Assembly (NCBI GenBank): GCA_947167715.1
Contig: CAMVJD010000029.1
Location: 1 to 37,011 of the forward strand
Direction of reading: 5' to 3'
Source: an uncultured Eubacteriaceae bacterium
GTDB lineage: Bacteria > Bacillota > Clostridia > Lachnospirales > CAG-274
DNA: 37,011 bases
Under the pieces are notes generated by a model. It was not told where the DNA came from. It ran no database searches and saw only the letters and a program-made list of their open reading frames with translations. The translations under genes and the position numbers were made by a program. Each line of letters opens with the position of its first letter. Within the stretch, counting starts at the first letter, position 1. Positions 23,650 through 30,483 of this stretch are shown in pieces.

Positions 23650-23712
23650 AAGGTAATTATCTATCCTATACTGCATTAAGCAGTTTTAACGGGGACTGCA
23701 ACTACCTTCTAT
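23646..23712 (+). promoter_or_regulatory. structured RNA element with two competing hairpins
   Basis: ATAGAAGGTA (23646-23655) and TACCTTCTAT (23703-23712) form a perfect 10-bp outer stem. Inside, GCAGT (23680-23684) can pair either with ACTGC at 23670-23674 or with ACTGC at 23695-23699, so two inner hairpins exclude each other. The outer stem contains the stop codon of the MuF-toxin gene. No T run follows. It looks like a switch or a processing site in front of the DUF4406 gene. Confidence 0.55.
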
Positions 23713-23784
23713 AATTATAATACCACAATCCAATAAAAAATGCAAGAAAAATATAAAATATAAAAAGAAAGGTAGGATTTTTTT

Positions 23785-24093
23785 ATGAAAAAATTATTTA
23801 TTAGTCAGCCTATGCGCGGAAAAACAAATGAGGAAATCGAGGCGGTAAGGGTGGCGGCTATAGAGTCGGCGAAAGAGTTTTTAAAAGAAGATGTTGAAGT
23901 TATAGACAGCTTCTTCAAGGATGCACCTGTGGATGCAAAGCCCTTGTGGTTTTTGGGGAAAAGTTTGGAGTTATTGTCTACGGCAGATGTTGCTTACTTT
24001 GCTAAAGGTTGGGAAGATATGAGAGGATGCAGAATTGAGCATACCTGTGCCGTTGAGTACGGTATAAATGTAATTGAAAGTTATCGCGAGTAA
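23785..24093 (+). CDS. DUF4406 (nucleoside 2-deoxyribosyltransferase-like) protein
   Basis: A 102-residue protein beginning MKKLFISQPMRGKTNEEIE, the hallmark of DUF4406, with a Rossmann-like fold related to nucleoside 2-deoxyribosyltransferases. Asp and Glu residues in ADVAYFAKGWEDMRGCRIEH and EYGINVI fit the family pocket. AAAGGTAGG precedes the ATG. Its place among head genes is unusual, and with the MuF toxin domain and the par-like locus it belongs to an accessory insert of about 1.5 kb. Confidence 0.85.
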   Translation: MKKLFISQPMRGKTNEEIEAVRVAAIESAKEFLKEDVEVIDSFFKDAPVDAKPLWFLGKSLELLSTADVAYFAKGWEDMRGCRIEHTCAVEYGINVIESYRE

Positions 24094-24097
24094 ATGC

Positions 24098-24126
24098 TTG
24101 ACAAAGTAGATAAGAGGATGTATAAT
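24098..24126 (+). promoter_or_regulatory. promoter of the antisense (RNA II-like) antitoxin
   Basis: TTGACA (24098-24103), exactly 17 bases, TATAAT (24121-24126): a perfect consensus. Only 85 bases separate it from the terminator, so its product is a small RNA. Confidence 0.9.
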
Positions 24127-24134
24127 AATATCAA

Positions 24135-24170
24135 ACAAAGGTTAGTGTGTATTACGACATAGCATTACAC
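24135..24170 (+). repeat. par-like direct repeats, antitoxin copy
   Basis: ACAAAGGTTA (24135-24144) and TACGACATAGCATTACAC (24153-24170) match 24324-24333 exactly and 24339-24357 with one indel and one substitution. Confidence 0.85.
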
Positions 24171-24179
24171 GCGAACAAA

Positions 24180-24212
24180 CCCCCAAGAGTTGCAGCTCAA
24201 TGGGGGTTTTTT
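24180..24212. terminator. bidirectional terminator shared by toxin and antitoxin RNAs
   Basis: CCCCCA (24180-24185) pairs with TGGGGG (24201-24206), with a small GAG/CTC helix in the loop. Six T follow on the plus strand (24207-24212), and TTTGTT follows on the minus strand. Convergent transcripts would end across it and share complementary 3' hairpins. Confidence 0.85.
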
Positions 24213-24265
24213 AGTCCGGTTCATACTTTCGTAATTCCCTTAAGTTCGAGGCTCAATGTGCCGTG

Positions 24266-24352
24266 CTATCTGTCGAGCCATTTGCAAATATAGTACGATA
24301 CTATACCTGCCATGACAGATATTACAAAGGTTATTATGTACGACATAAACAT
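24266..24352 (-). CDS. Fst-like type I toxin peptide (28 residues)
   Basis: The frame begins MFMSYIITFV and ends SYYICKWLDR. It holds one hydrophobic span of about 20 residues and a charged KWLDR tail, the layout of Fst/Ldr-type membrane toxins; Fst-family peptides also have a WLD-like tail. AAGGAGGTG stands upstream (24363-24355); ATG 24346 is an alternative start with more normal spacing. The mRNA would run from about 24385 to 24180, some 200 nt, with a long 3' untranslated end, like RNA I of pAD1. CTCC at 24378-24375 could pair with the ribosome binding site. Too small for routine gene calling. Confidence 0.8.
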   Translation of the reverse strand: MFMSYIITFVISVMAGIVSYYICKWLDR

Positions 24353-24357
24353 TACAC
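24324..24357 (+). repeat. par-like direct repeats, toxin copy
   Basis: ACAAAGGTTA (24324-24333) and TACGACATAAACATTACAC (24339-24357). The second covers the toxin start codon and the proximal part of its ribosome binding site, so an RNA made from the other copy can block translation. Confidence 0.85.
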
Positions 24358-24391
24358 CTCCTTCCCTGTCGGTGGGAGACGACACAACAGT

Positions 24392-24420
24392 ATTATAACA
24401 TAGTAAAATACAAAATACAA
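24392..24420 (-). promoter_or_regulatory. promoter of the toxin mRNA (RNA I-like)
   Basis: On the minus strand, TATGTTATAAT is an extended -10 (TATAAT 24397-24392) with a weak TTGTAT 17 bases upstream (24420-24415). Start near 24385. Confidence 0.7.
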
Positions 24421-24428
24421 CAAATTTT

Positions 24429-24452
24429 GCACTTCCTCGGAGGTGCTTTTTT
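24429..24452 (+). terminator. terminator on the right edge of the par-like locus
   Basis: GCACTTCC (24429-24436) pairs with GGAGGTGC (24439-24446), one G-T pair, followed by TTTTTT. It may insulate the TA locus from late transcription or be a leftover of insertion. Confidence 0.75.
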
Positions 24453-24525
24453 AATACACAAAAAGGAGTTGATGCTTATAGTATAGGGAACACAGTGTAC
24501 AAAAATCTATATTTAGTTTCTTAAG

Positions 24526-24553
24526 GGGCGGACGGGTTGTCTGCCCTTTTCTT
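24526..24553 (+). terminator. second terminator-like hairpin before the scaffold gene
   Basis: GGGCGGAC (24526-24533) pairs with GTCTGCCC (24539-24546), loop GGGTT, then TTTTCTT. It resembles the hairpin before terS (both GGGGCGG at the 5' side). The remaining bases 24554-24642 contain no gene I can support. Confidence 0.6.
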
Positions 24554-24642
24554 ATGCGCCTTTTTGGTATTGCAGGCGATAAAGAACAAGACGAGGATAT
24601 GTGACTGAACACAGTAAAAAATGATCTGAAAGGACGATAGGT

Positions 24643-25224
24643 ATGAAATTTAAAGAAAAACTGACAGAAAAGGGATTTACGGAGGAACAGATACAGGCGG
24701 TAAGCGAGGCGATAAAGGGTGAGTTTATACCCAAGGAACGCTTTGACGAGGTAAACGGGGAAAACAAGACACTGAAAACGACCGTTGAGGAGCGCGACAA
24801 GCAGCTTGAAGAGCTTAAAAAGGTCGGCGGCGACAATGCGGCCTTGAAAGAGAAGATAGAAAGTTTACAGGCGGAGAACAAGAGCCTGTCGGAACAGCAC
24901 GCCAAGGAGCTGCGCGATCTGAAAGTGGACAATGCTATAACAACGGCATTGACTGCTGCGGGCGCGAAGAATATCAAGGCGGTCAAGGCTTTGCTTACGA
25001 TAGACGACAAGACCGAGCTTGCCGAGGACGGCAGTATAAAAGGCCTTGCAGAACAGATAAAGGCACTTGCAAAGAGCGACGGCTATCTGTTTGAGGGCAA
25101 GCAGCAGATGAAGGGTGTTAAACCCGGGGAAAGCGGCGACGGCCTGCCGAATACGGACACAAGCAAGATGACATACTCGGAAATGGCGGCGTATCTGGCG
25201 AAAAATCCCGATGCCACAATTTAA
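24643..25224 (+). CDS. phage scaffold protein (GP20-like)
   Basis: A 193-residue, mostly coiled-coil protein. LKEKL/EERDKQLEELKK, ALKEKIESLQAENKSLSEQHAKEL (about residues 45-90) and the following DNAITTALTAAGAKNIKAVKALL match phage minor structural protein GP20, a capsid scaffold. The C-terminal portion after a Gly-rich linker would contact the shell. GAAAGGACGATAGGT precedes the ATG. It is directly upstream of the capsid gene, the standard order. Confidence 0.88.
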   Translation: MKFKEKLTEKGFTEEQIQAVSEAIKGEFIPKERFDEVNGENKTLKTTVEERDKQLEELKKVGGDNAALKEKIESLQAENKSLSEQHAKELRDLKVDNAITTALTAAGAKNIKAVKALLTIDDKTELAEDGSIKGLAEQIKALAKSDGYLFEGKQQMKGVKPGESGDGLPNTDTSKMTYSEMAAYLAKNPDATI

Positions 25225-25264
25225 AGCATTCCTAAAAATATGAATTAATTAAATAGGAATGCTT
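25224..25264 (+). repeat. 11-bp inverted repeat behind the scaffold gene
   Basis: AAGCATTCCTA (25224-25234) and TAGGAATGCTT (25254-25264) are exact complements around a 19-base AT-rich loop. It starts at the scaffold stop codon and lacks a T run. Confidence 0.6.
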
Positions 25265-25278
25265 GGCTAAAGAATAAA

Positions 25279-25375
25279 TCCAAAATGCAAGTATGGATTT
25301 TGGAAAATATGCGCCGCTGTGCAAAACACTCCAAAATGCAAGTGTGGATTTTGGAAAATGTATGGATTTTGCACA
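25279..25375 (+). repeat. duplicated hairpin unit before the capsid gene
   Basis: Two near-identical units each form TCCAAAAT/ATTTTGGA hairpins (25279-25304 and 25330-25355, period 51 bp). The second is enclosed by an outer stem TGTGCAAAA (25318-25326) with TTTTGCACA (25367-25375). The gap between scaffold and capsid genes carries no frame. A role in RNA processing or stability that raises capsid expression is inferred. Confidence 0.6.
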
Positions 25376-25408
25376 TGGCGTTGGATTTTTTTAAAGGAGT
25401 GATATTTA

Positions 25409-26791
25409 ATGGCTAAATTTGACAGCAAAAGCTTTAATCCACAGGCGTTTGGCAAATATGTGGACAGAATACCCAATGTAACAAAAACAGAGCTTGCACG
25501 CTCGGGCGCGGTGGGCGCAAACGAAAACGCAAGGAACGCGCTTTCCACACAGACGGGCAGTCTTTATGCGCGTGTGCCTTACTTTGGCAGAATATCGGGC
25601 AGCACATCACAGAACAATGACGGTGCAAGCAACATAACAACTACAGCGACAACTACCTTTGAGCAGGGTTTTATCGTTGCATCGCGTATGGACAGCTGGA
25701 CAGAAAGAAGCTTCAGCCAGAACATAACGGCGGGTGTAAACTTTATGGACAATGTGGCGGCGCAGATAGCCGACTATAAGGTGGAAGTAAAGCAGGCTAT
25801 GCTTTTAAAGATACTTAAAGGCATTTTTGCTATGACAACACAGGGCGGTACTGCGGCAACAAATGCCAATGCAGCGTTTGTAAATAACCACACTTACGAT
25901 GTGACCGCAAGCGAGACGGGCAAGGTGGATGCGGCTACACTTAACAGCGCGATACAGAAAGCCTGCGGAGATAACAAGGATATTTTTAAGCTTGTTATTA
26001 TGCACAGTGTAGTTGCGACCAACCTTGAAAACCTTAAACTTTTCAAGTACCTTACATATACCGACAAAGACGGCGTTGAACGTGATTTAAGTATGGGCAC
26101 TTGGAACGGCAGGACCGTGCTTATTGATGATAATATGCCCACAGCCAACGTGGAGACCACAGCGGGCGTATATGAAATGCAGATAACCACAAAGGCGGCA
26201 TCAGGCGATAAAATAACCATAAACGGTGTAACCCTTACCGCAGGTACTGACTTTTCTCTTTCCACAGACACGGCAACGGGTAATGCCGAGGCTATTGCGG
26301 CAGCGCTTAATGCTTCGAGTGATACGACCGTATCGGGTTATACCTGGAGCAACACGGGCACGAAGCTCAAAGCCACAGAAGACAGCGGACATTACGGCGC
26401 AGGTGCATTTGCGGCAAGCGTAACAAAGGCGGCGGAAAGCGGTACAATGGTAGTGGGCAGCGTAACTACGACTACAGAGCCTGTTATTTCTACTGTATAT
26501 ACAACTTATGTGCTTGGTGACGGTGCAATAGTGCTTGACAACATCGGCGACAGCGTACCTTATGAAATGAGCCGCGACCCCAAAACAAACGGCGGTCAGG
26601 ACACGCTTTATGTGCGTGACCGTTATATCTGCGGCGTAAACGGCATCAGCTTTGAAAAGCCTGTATCGCTTACTGCATCTGCATCAAACAGCGACCTTGA
26701 AACGGGTACCAACTGGCAGGTAGTAAACGACGGCACGACCGCGATACCACACAAGTCTATTGCTATTGCCAGGATCATTTCAAAGGGTTGA
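25409..26791 (+). CDS. major capsid protein with inserted domain
   Basis: A 460-residue HK97-fold capsid protein. The N-terminal part (FGKYVDRIPNVTKTELARSG) and middle (VEVKQAMLLKILKGIF, then GRTVLIDDNMP) resemble capsids of SPP1/PBSX-like phages. Between about residues 252 and 365 lies an extra Ala/Thr-rich domain (DKITINGVTLTAGTDF, AEAIAAALNASSD) before the main fold resumes at YTTYVLGDGAIVLDN. Such insertions protrude on the shell. AAAGGAG precedes the ATG, behind the hairpin repeats. Confidence 0.9.
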   Translation: MAKFDSKSFNPQAFGKYVDRIPNVTKTELARSGAVGANENARNALSTQTGSLYARVPYFGRISGSTSQNNDGASNITTTATTTFEQGFIVASRMDSWTERSFSQNITAGVNFMDNVAAQIADYKVEVKQAMLLKILKGIFAMTTQGGTAATNANAAFVNNHTYDVTASETGKVDAATLNSAIQKACGDNKDIFKLVIMHSVVATNLENLKLFKYLTYTDKDGVERDLSMGTWNGRTVLIDDNMPTANVETTAGVYEMQITTKAASGDKITINGVTLTAGTDFSLSTDTATGNAEAIAAALNASSDTTVSGYTWSNTGTKLKATEDSGHYGAGAFAASVTKAAESGTMVVGSVTTTTEPVISTVYTTYVLGDGAIVLDNIGDSVPYEMSRDPKTNGGQDTLYVRDRYICGVNGISFEKPVSLTASASNSDLETGTNWQVVNDGTTAIPHKSIAIARIISKG

Positions 26792-26795
26792 TTAT

Positions 26796-27179
26796 ATGGA
26801 TACGGAAGAAATCAAATTAAGGCTTGCGGAGCTTGGCTATGAGGTGACCGAGGGCGATGAGGCGGCGATACTGTTTGCCGCCTGCCGCACCGAGGAAAAA
26901 ATAAAAAATGCCTGCAATACTGCGGAGATACCCGAAGGCTTGCGTTACAAGGCTGTCGATATGGCCTGTGGTGAGTTTTTAAACGCTAAAAAGGCAACGG
27001 GACAGCTGACGGAGTATGCGGCTGTCGGGGAAAGGCTTGTAAAAACGGTAAGCGAGGGTGATACTACCGTAACTTATCAGGACAGCACCGCCGCCGAGGA
27101 TATATCGGTGTTTATTGCGGAGTTATGCTGCGCGGCAAGTGATGCGGAATTTGCCCGATACAGAAAGCTGGTGTGGTAA
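26796..27179 (+). CDS. head-tail connector protein (gp6-like)
   Basis: A 127-residue helical, acidic protein that starts MDTEEIKLRLAELGYEV, with a compact helical bundle through YKAVDMACGEFLNAKK. Position after the capsid, size and composition match the first connector ring of Gram-positive phages (gp6/gp15-like). AAAGGG lies before the chosen ATG; an earlier frame start is inside the capsid gene. Confidence 0.75.
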   Translation: MDTEEIKLRLAELGYEVTEGDEAAILFAACRTEEKIKNACNTAEIPEGLRYKAVDMACGEFLNAKKATGQLTEYAAVGERLVKTVSEGDTTVTYQDSTAAEDISVFIAELCCAASDAEFARYRKLVW

Positions 27180-27532
27180 TGAGCATTAGAAGCGTGCTTG
27201 AAACACTTTATGAAGATACCTGCGATATATACGGGTATGAGGATATTGTCGAGGACGGCATGAACAAGGGACAGCAGGAAACGCTGTTATATGAAGCGCA
27301 GCCTTGCAGAGTATCATTTTCGACCATAAAGAATGCAGAGCAGTACGACACGGCGGCGGAAACCGAACAGACGGTAAAGCTGTTTATCTCGCCCGATGTG
27401 CAGGTGAAAGAGGGCTGCCGCATAGTTATCGAGCGTGACGGCGAGGTGCTGAATTACAGACACAGCGGCAAAGCGGCGGTATATCCGACACACAGGGAGA
27501 TAATGCTTGTGCTTGAAGAGAGGTGGGCGTAA
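27179..27532 (+). CDS. head closure (stopper) protein
   Basis: A 117-residue beta-rich protein (SIRSVLETLYEDTCDIYGY, KLFISPDVQVKEGCRIVIERDGE). This fits the small beta-barrel stopper that seals the connector after packaging (SPP1 gp16-like). Coupled by an overlapping TAATG with both neighbours (stop and start share an A). Confidence 0.75.
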   Translation: MSIRSVLETLYEDTCDIYGYEDIVEDGMNKGQQETLLYEAQPCRVSFSTIKNAEQYDTAAETEQTVKLFISPDVQVKEGCRIVIERDGEVLNYRHSGKAAVYPTHREIMLVLEERWA

Positions 27533-28065
27533 TGGCTGTAGAGGTGGATATTAAGGGCATTGAAAAGCTGTGCGCGGACTTAAAAAGCATTGATACGGCG
27601 GCCATAACAAAGCGCTGCGGCGATGTGCTTATGTCAAGACTTTTAAAGCATGTAATAAAGGAAACGCCCTTAGGAAGAAAACCCAAAATAGAAAGTTCAA
27701 GAGGTAAAAGCAAAAGCAAAAAGGCACTTTTGGCGGCACAGCGTGCCGCTTGGCAAGGTTATCGCAGTGGAACATTAAAAGAAGGCTGGCAAAATGCAAG
27801 TAATAATTTGCAGTATGTAAAATACGGCAATGTCCTCTCCATAAAGACCGTAAACCCCACCTACTACGGCGATTATGTCGAACACGGCCACAGACAGCAC
27901 AAGGGCAAATTTATCCCAGCGATAGGCAAAAAGCTTGTGCGCAGTTATGTACCCGGTCGGCACTTTGCACAGGAAAGTGAGGATATGGTGCAAAGCCAAG
28001 CGGAGAGCGTAATTGTAAAGGAAACGGAAAAGGCGATAAAGGAGGCTTTGAAGAATGTTCAATGA
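27532..28065 (+). CDS. HK97 gp10-like tail completion protein
   Basis: A 177-residue protein. VDIKGIEKLCADLKSIDTAA opens the HK97 gp10 family; YVEHGHRQHKGKFIP and YVPGRHFAQESEDMV are the conserved core. A Lys/Ser-rich strip (SRGKSKSKKALL) in the middle is looser than usual. AGAGGTGGG precedes the ATG. Confidence 0.82.
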   Translation: MAVEVDIKGIEKLCADLKSIDTAAITKRCGDVLMSRLLKHVIKETPLGRKPKIESSRGKSKSKKALLAAQRAAWQGYRSGTLKEGWQNASNNLQYVKYGNVLSIKTVNPTYYGDYVEHGHRQHKGKFIPAIGKKLVRSYVPGRHFAQESEDMVQSQAESVIVKETEKAIKEALKNVQ

Positions 28066-28498
28066 AATAATAAAGGGCGTATGCGCCGCGCTTTCGGAAA
28101 ATTTCGAGGGTGCGACAATATATACGGAGCATGTGGAACAAAATTTCAAAGCCCCTGCCTTTTTCGTTTTTTGCAATGCCCCCGAAACGAGTATAAAGCG
28201 TTACCGCGGACACAGATTTTTAGCAAGAAACGGCGTAAACATAACGTATATACACAGAAATGACGGCACGGCGGATAATGCGGCAACAAATGACATTGCC
28301 GAAAAATTGTTTTTATGTACAGAGGTAATAAGCGCGGGCGGCCACAGTTACAGGGCGACCAAACAGCGCCTGGAAAACAGCGAGGGTATAGCCGTGTTTT
28401 TCTTAAATTATGATTTCTTCTTTAATGTAACAGACGAAACAGAGCTTATGCGGCTTTTGAGTATAGAAACAGGGGTGAGCGACAATGTCGGGACTTAA
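28055..28498 (+). CDS. tail terminator-like protein (DUF6838-like)
   Basis: A 147-residue protein overlapping the gp10-like gene by 11 bases. The pattern IIKGVCAALSENF, APAFFVFCNAPET and the later AVFFLNYDFFF matches the small alpha/beta tail terminators found before sheath genes in PBSX-like phages. It would cap the tail tube and join it to the head. Confidence 0.72.
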   Translation: MFNEIIKGVCAALSENFEGATIYTEHVEQNFKAPAFFVFCNAPETSIKRYRGHRFLARNGVNITYIHRNDGTADNAATNDIAEKLFLCTEVISAGGHSYRATKQRLENSEGIAVFFLNYDFFFNVTDETELMRLLSIETGVSDNVGT

Positions 28499-28664
28499 AC
28501 CAAAGGAAAAAGGTACGCTCGTATTTACAAAGCGGGCGGTGTTAAGCAGTTTAAAATATGCACAGTACAAGGATGTGCTTTCGGCGGTACTGGATGAGGG
28601 TAAGACCTACAGCGCCGCCGAAATAGAGAAAACAATAAATGATTTTATGAAAACGAAAGGATGA
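28485..28664 (+). CDS. 59-residue small tail-region protein
   Basis: The frame MSGLKPKEKGTLVFTKRAV continues to FMKTKG and a TGA at 28664. It is basic and helical with YSAAEIEKTINDF near the end. It overlaps the terminator gene by 14 bases and ends six bases before the sheath gene. A small conserved protein of this type is common just before the sheath in clostridial myoviruses; its role is unknown. Confidence 0.75.
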   Translation: MSGLKPKEKGTLVFTKRAVLSSLKYAQYKDVLSAVLDEGKTYSAAEIEKTINDFMKTKG

Positions 28665-28670
28665 TGTTTT

Positions 28671-29981
28671 ATGGCTTATGGCGGCGGTACTTTTTTAGTA
28701 CAGAATAAGGTTTTACCCGGCGCGTACATAAACTTTGTGTCCAAAAGCTACAGTTCGGACATATTCGGCGATAGAGGATATGCGGCAATGGGTCTTGAGC
28801 TTGACTGGGGACCCGAGGGCGAAGTATTTACGGTAACAAACGGGGACTTCCAGACCGACAGCTTAAAGATATTCGGCTATGACTATACGGATGCAAAGAT
28901 GCAGGGCCTGCGCGAGCTGTTTTTAAATGTTAAGACACTTTATGCTTACAGACTTAACGGCGGCGGTGCAAAGGCGGCAAATACCTATGCTACGGCAAAG
29001 TACAAGGGTACAAGAGGCAACGATATAAAAATCGCGATAGAGGCGAATGTTGACGACAATACAAAGTTTGATGTGATAACGTACTTAGGCACACAGAAAA
29101 TGGATGTGCAGACAGTTGCGGCGGCAACAGGACTGTTAAGTAATGACTGGGTAGACTTTAAGAGTGATGCTACGCTTGCGGTCACGGCGGCAACGGCACT
29201 TACGGGCGGCACAAACGGTACGGCAAATAATGCGGCACATCAGGCGCTTTTGAGTGCGCTTGAAAGCTATACCTTTAATGCGCTTGGTCTTGTAAGCGAT
29301 ACGGCGGCACTTAAAAGCCTTTATACTGCGTATACAAAGCGTATGCGTGATGAAGTAGGCCTTAAATTCCAGACGGTGGTATATAATTATACCACAGCGG
29401 ATTATGAGGGTGTTATTAGCGTAAAGAACGCCTGCACGGGTACGGATGTAAATGCGGCAAGTCTTGTATACTGGGTAACGGGCATTGCAGCAGGCTGCGA
29501 GGTAAATAAAAGCAATATGGCCAAGATATACCCCGGAGAGTATACGGTTTCTGCCGATTATACACAGGCGCAGCTTGAAGCGGCAATAAATGCGGGTGAA
29601 TTTACGCTGCATAAGGTAAACGAGGATCTTCGTGTGCTTGCGGATATCAATACCCTTGTTACGGTAAGCGATACAAAGGGCGATGATTTTAAGGAAAATC
29701 AGACTATAAGGGTCTGCGATCAGATAGCAATGGATATTGCAAAAATTTTCAATACCCGTTATTTGGGTGTTGTGCCTAATGACAAGGCAGGCAGGGCAAG
29801 CCTTTGGAACGATATAGTAAAACACCACCAAAAACTCAACGATATACGCGCCATAGAGGACTTTGACAGCAGCAAGCTTACGGTAGAGCAGGGTGATACT
29901 AAAAACAGCGTTGTTGTGTATGACGAGATAACGCCAGTAAATGCTATGGCAAAGCTTTATATGACGGTAACAGTGGCTTAA
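28671..29981 (+). CDS. tail sheath protein (XkdK-like)
   Basis: A 436-residue contractile sheath subunit. The start GGGTFLVQNKVLPGAYINFVS is the family signature, YRLNGGGAKA and KYKGTRGNDIKIAIE follow, and the C-terminal domain (LRVLADINTLVT, RVCDQIAMDIAKIF, DEITPVNAMAKLYMTVTV) carries the strands that knit neighbouring subunits. It shows that the phage is a myovirus. AAAGGATGATG-type upstream sequence provides the ribosome binding site. Confidence 0.94.
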   Translation: MAYGGGTFLVQNKVLPGAYINFVSKSYSSDIFGDRGYAAMGLELDWGPEGEVFTVTNGDFQTDSLKIFGYDYTDAKMQGLRELFLNVKTLYAYRLNGGGAKAANTYATAKYKGTRGNDIKIAIEANVDDNTKFDVITYLGTQKMDVQTVAAATGLLSNDWVDFKSDATLAVTAATALTGGTNGTANNAAHQALLSALESYTFNALGLVSDTAALKSLYTAYTKRMRDEVGLKFQTVVYNYTTADYEGVISVKNACTGTDVNAASLVYWVTGIAAGCEVNKSNMAKIYPGEYTVSADYTQAQLEAAINAGEFTLHKVNEDLRVLADINTLVTVSDTKGDDFKENQTIRVCDQIAMDIAKIFNTRYLGVVPNDKAGRASLWNDIVKHHQKLNDIRAIEDFDSSKLTVEQGDTKNSVVVYDEITPVNAMAKLYMTVTVA

Positions 29982-29994
29982 AGGAGGTAATAGG

Positions 29995-30468
29995 ATGAGC
30001 AATATTATTATGCAGGGTAAGGACACGGTAAGCGCCCAGCTTGCGGAATGTTATGTGACCATTGACGGCAACAGATACAACTTTATGCAGGCAATAAACC
30101 TTGAAGCCAAAATGGAAAAGACCAAGACCGAGGTGCCTATCCTGGGCAAAACGGGCAAGGGCAACAAGGCCGCAGGCTGGAAGGGTACGGGCAGTGCGAC
30201 CTTCCATTACAACACTTCTATCTTTAGAAAGGTAATGAAGGAGTATAAGAACAGCGGCAAGGATATTTACTTTGATATTGTTGTTGTAAACGATGATCCG
30301 ACAAGCGATGCAGGCAGTCAGACCATAACGCTTATGGACTGCAACCTTGACAATATCATTATAGCAAAGTTTGATGCCGACGGCGAATACCTTGACGAAA
30401 GCTTTGATTTTACGTTTGAGGATTGGGATATGCCCGAGGAATTTACAATGCTTAACGGTATGCGGTAA
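29995..30468 (+). CDS. tail tube protein (XkdM-like)
   Basis: A 157-residue beta-barrel tube protein. GKDTVSAQLAECYVTIDGNRY opens it, then EVPILGKTGKGNKAAGWKGTGSA and FDFTFEDWDMPEEF, all typical of XkdM-type tubes. It forms the inner tube that is driven through the envelope on sheath contraction. AAAGGAGG stands before the ATG, 13 bases behind the sheath gene. Confidence 0.93.
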   Translation: MSNIIMQGKDTVSAQLAECYVTIDGNRYNFMQAINLEAKMEKTKTEVPILGKTGKGNKAAGWKGTGSATFHYNTSIFRKVMKEYKNSGKDIYFDIVVVNDDPTSDAGSQTITLMDCNLDNIIIAKFDADGEYLDESFDFTFEDWDMPEEFTMLNGMR

Positions 30469-30483
30469 GAAGGGAGAGCTTAA

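Larger units (their letters stand above)
24133..24212 (+). ncRNA. candidate type I antitoxin RNA (RNA II-like)
   Basis: The RNA of about 80 nt runs from the start expected for the consensus promoter to the T run of the shared terminator. It has no reading frame. Its 5' half carries ACAAAGGTTA (24135-24144) and TACGACATAGCATTACAC (24153-24170), direct copies of sequences at the start of the minus-strand toxin gene, so it is complementary to the toxin mRNA there. Its 3' end is antisense to the 3' end of that mRNA. Both contacts are as described for RNA II of the pAD1 par locus. Confidence 0.8.

Noticed and set aside
23785..24093. DUF4406 gene as immunity protein for the MuF toxin
   Set aside because: The sequence is a clear DUF4406 enzyme-like protein and shows no link to known CdiI-type immunity proteins; adjacency alone is not enough.
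24554..24604. 16-residue acidic frame before the scaffold gene
   Set aside because: Starts in the tail of a terminator hairpin without a ribosome binding site and has no recognisable content.
25279..25355. CRISPR-like repeat pair before the capsid gene
   Set aside because: Only two units, each internally palindromic, separated by 25 bases, with no cas genes.
29136..30026. 296-codon minus-strand frame opposite the sheath gene
   Set aside because: Antisense shadow of tail sheath codons with improbable Cys/Ile/Tyr-rich composition.
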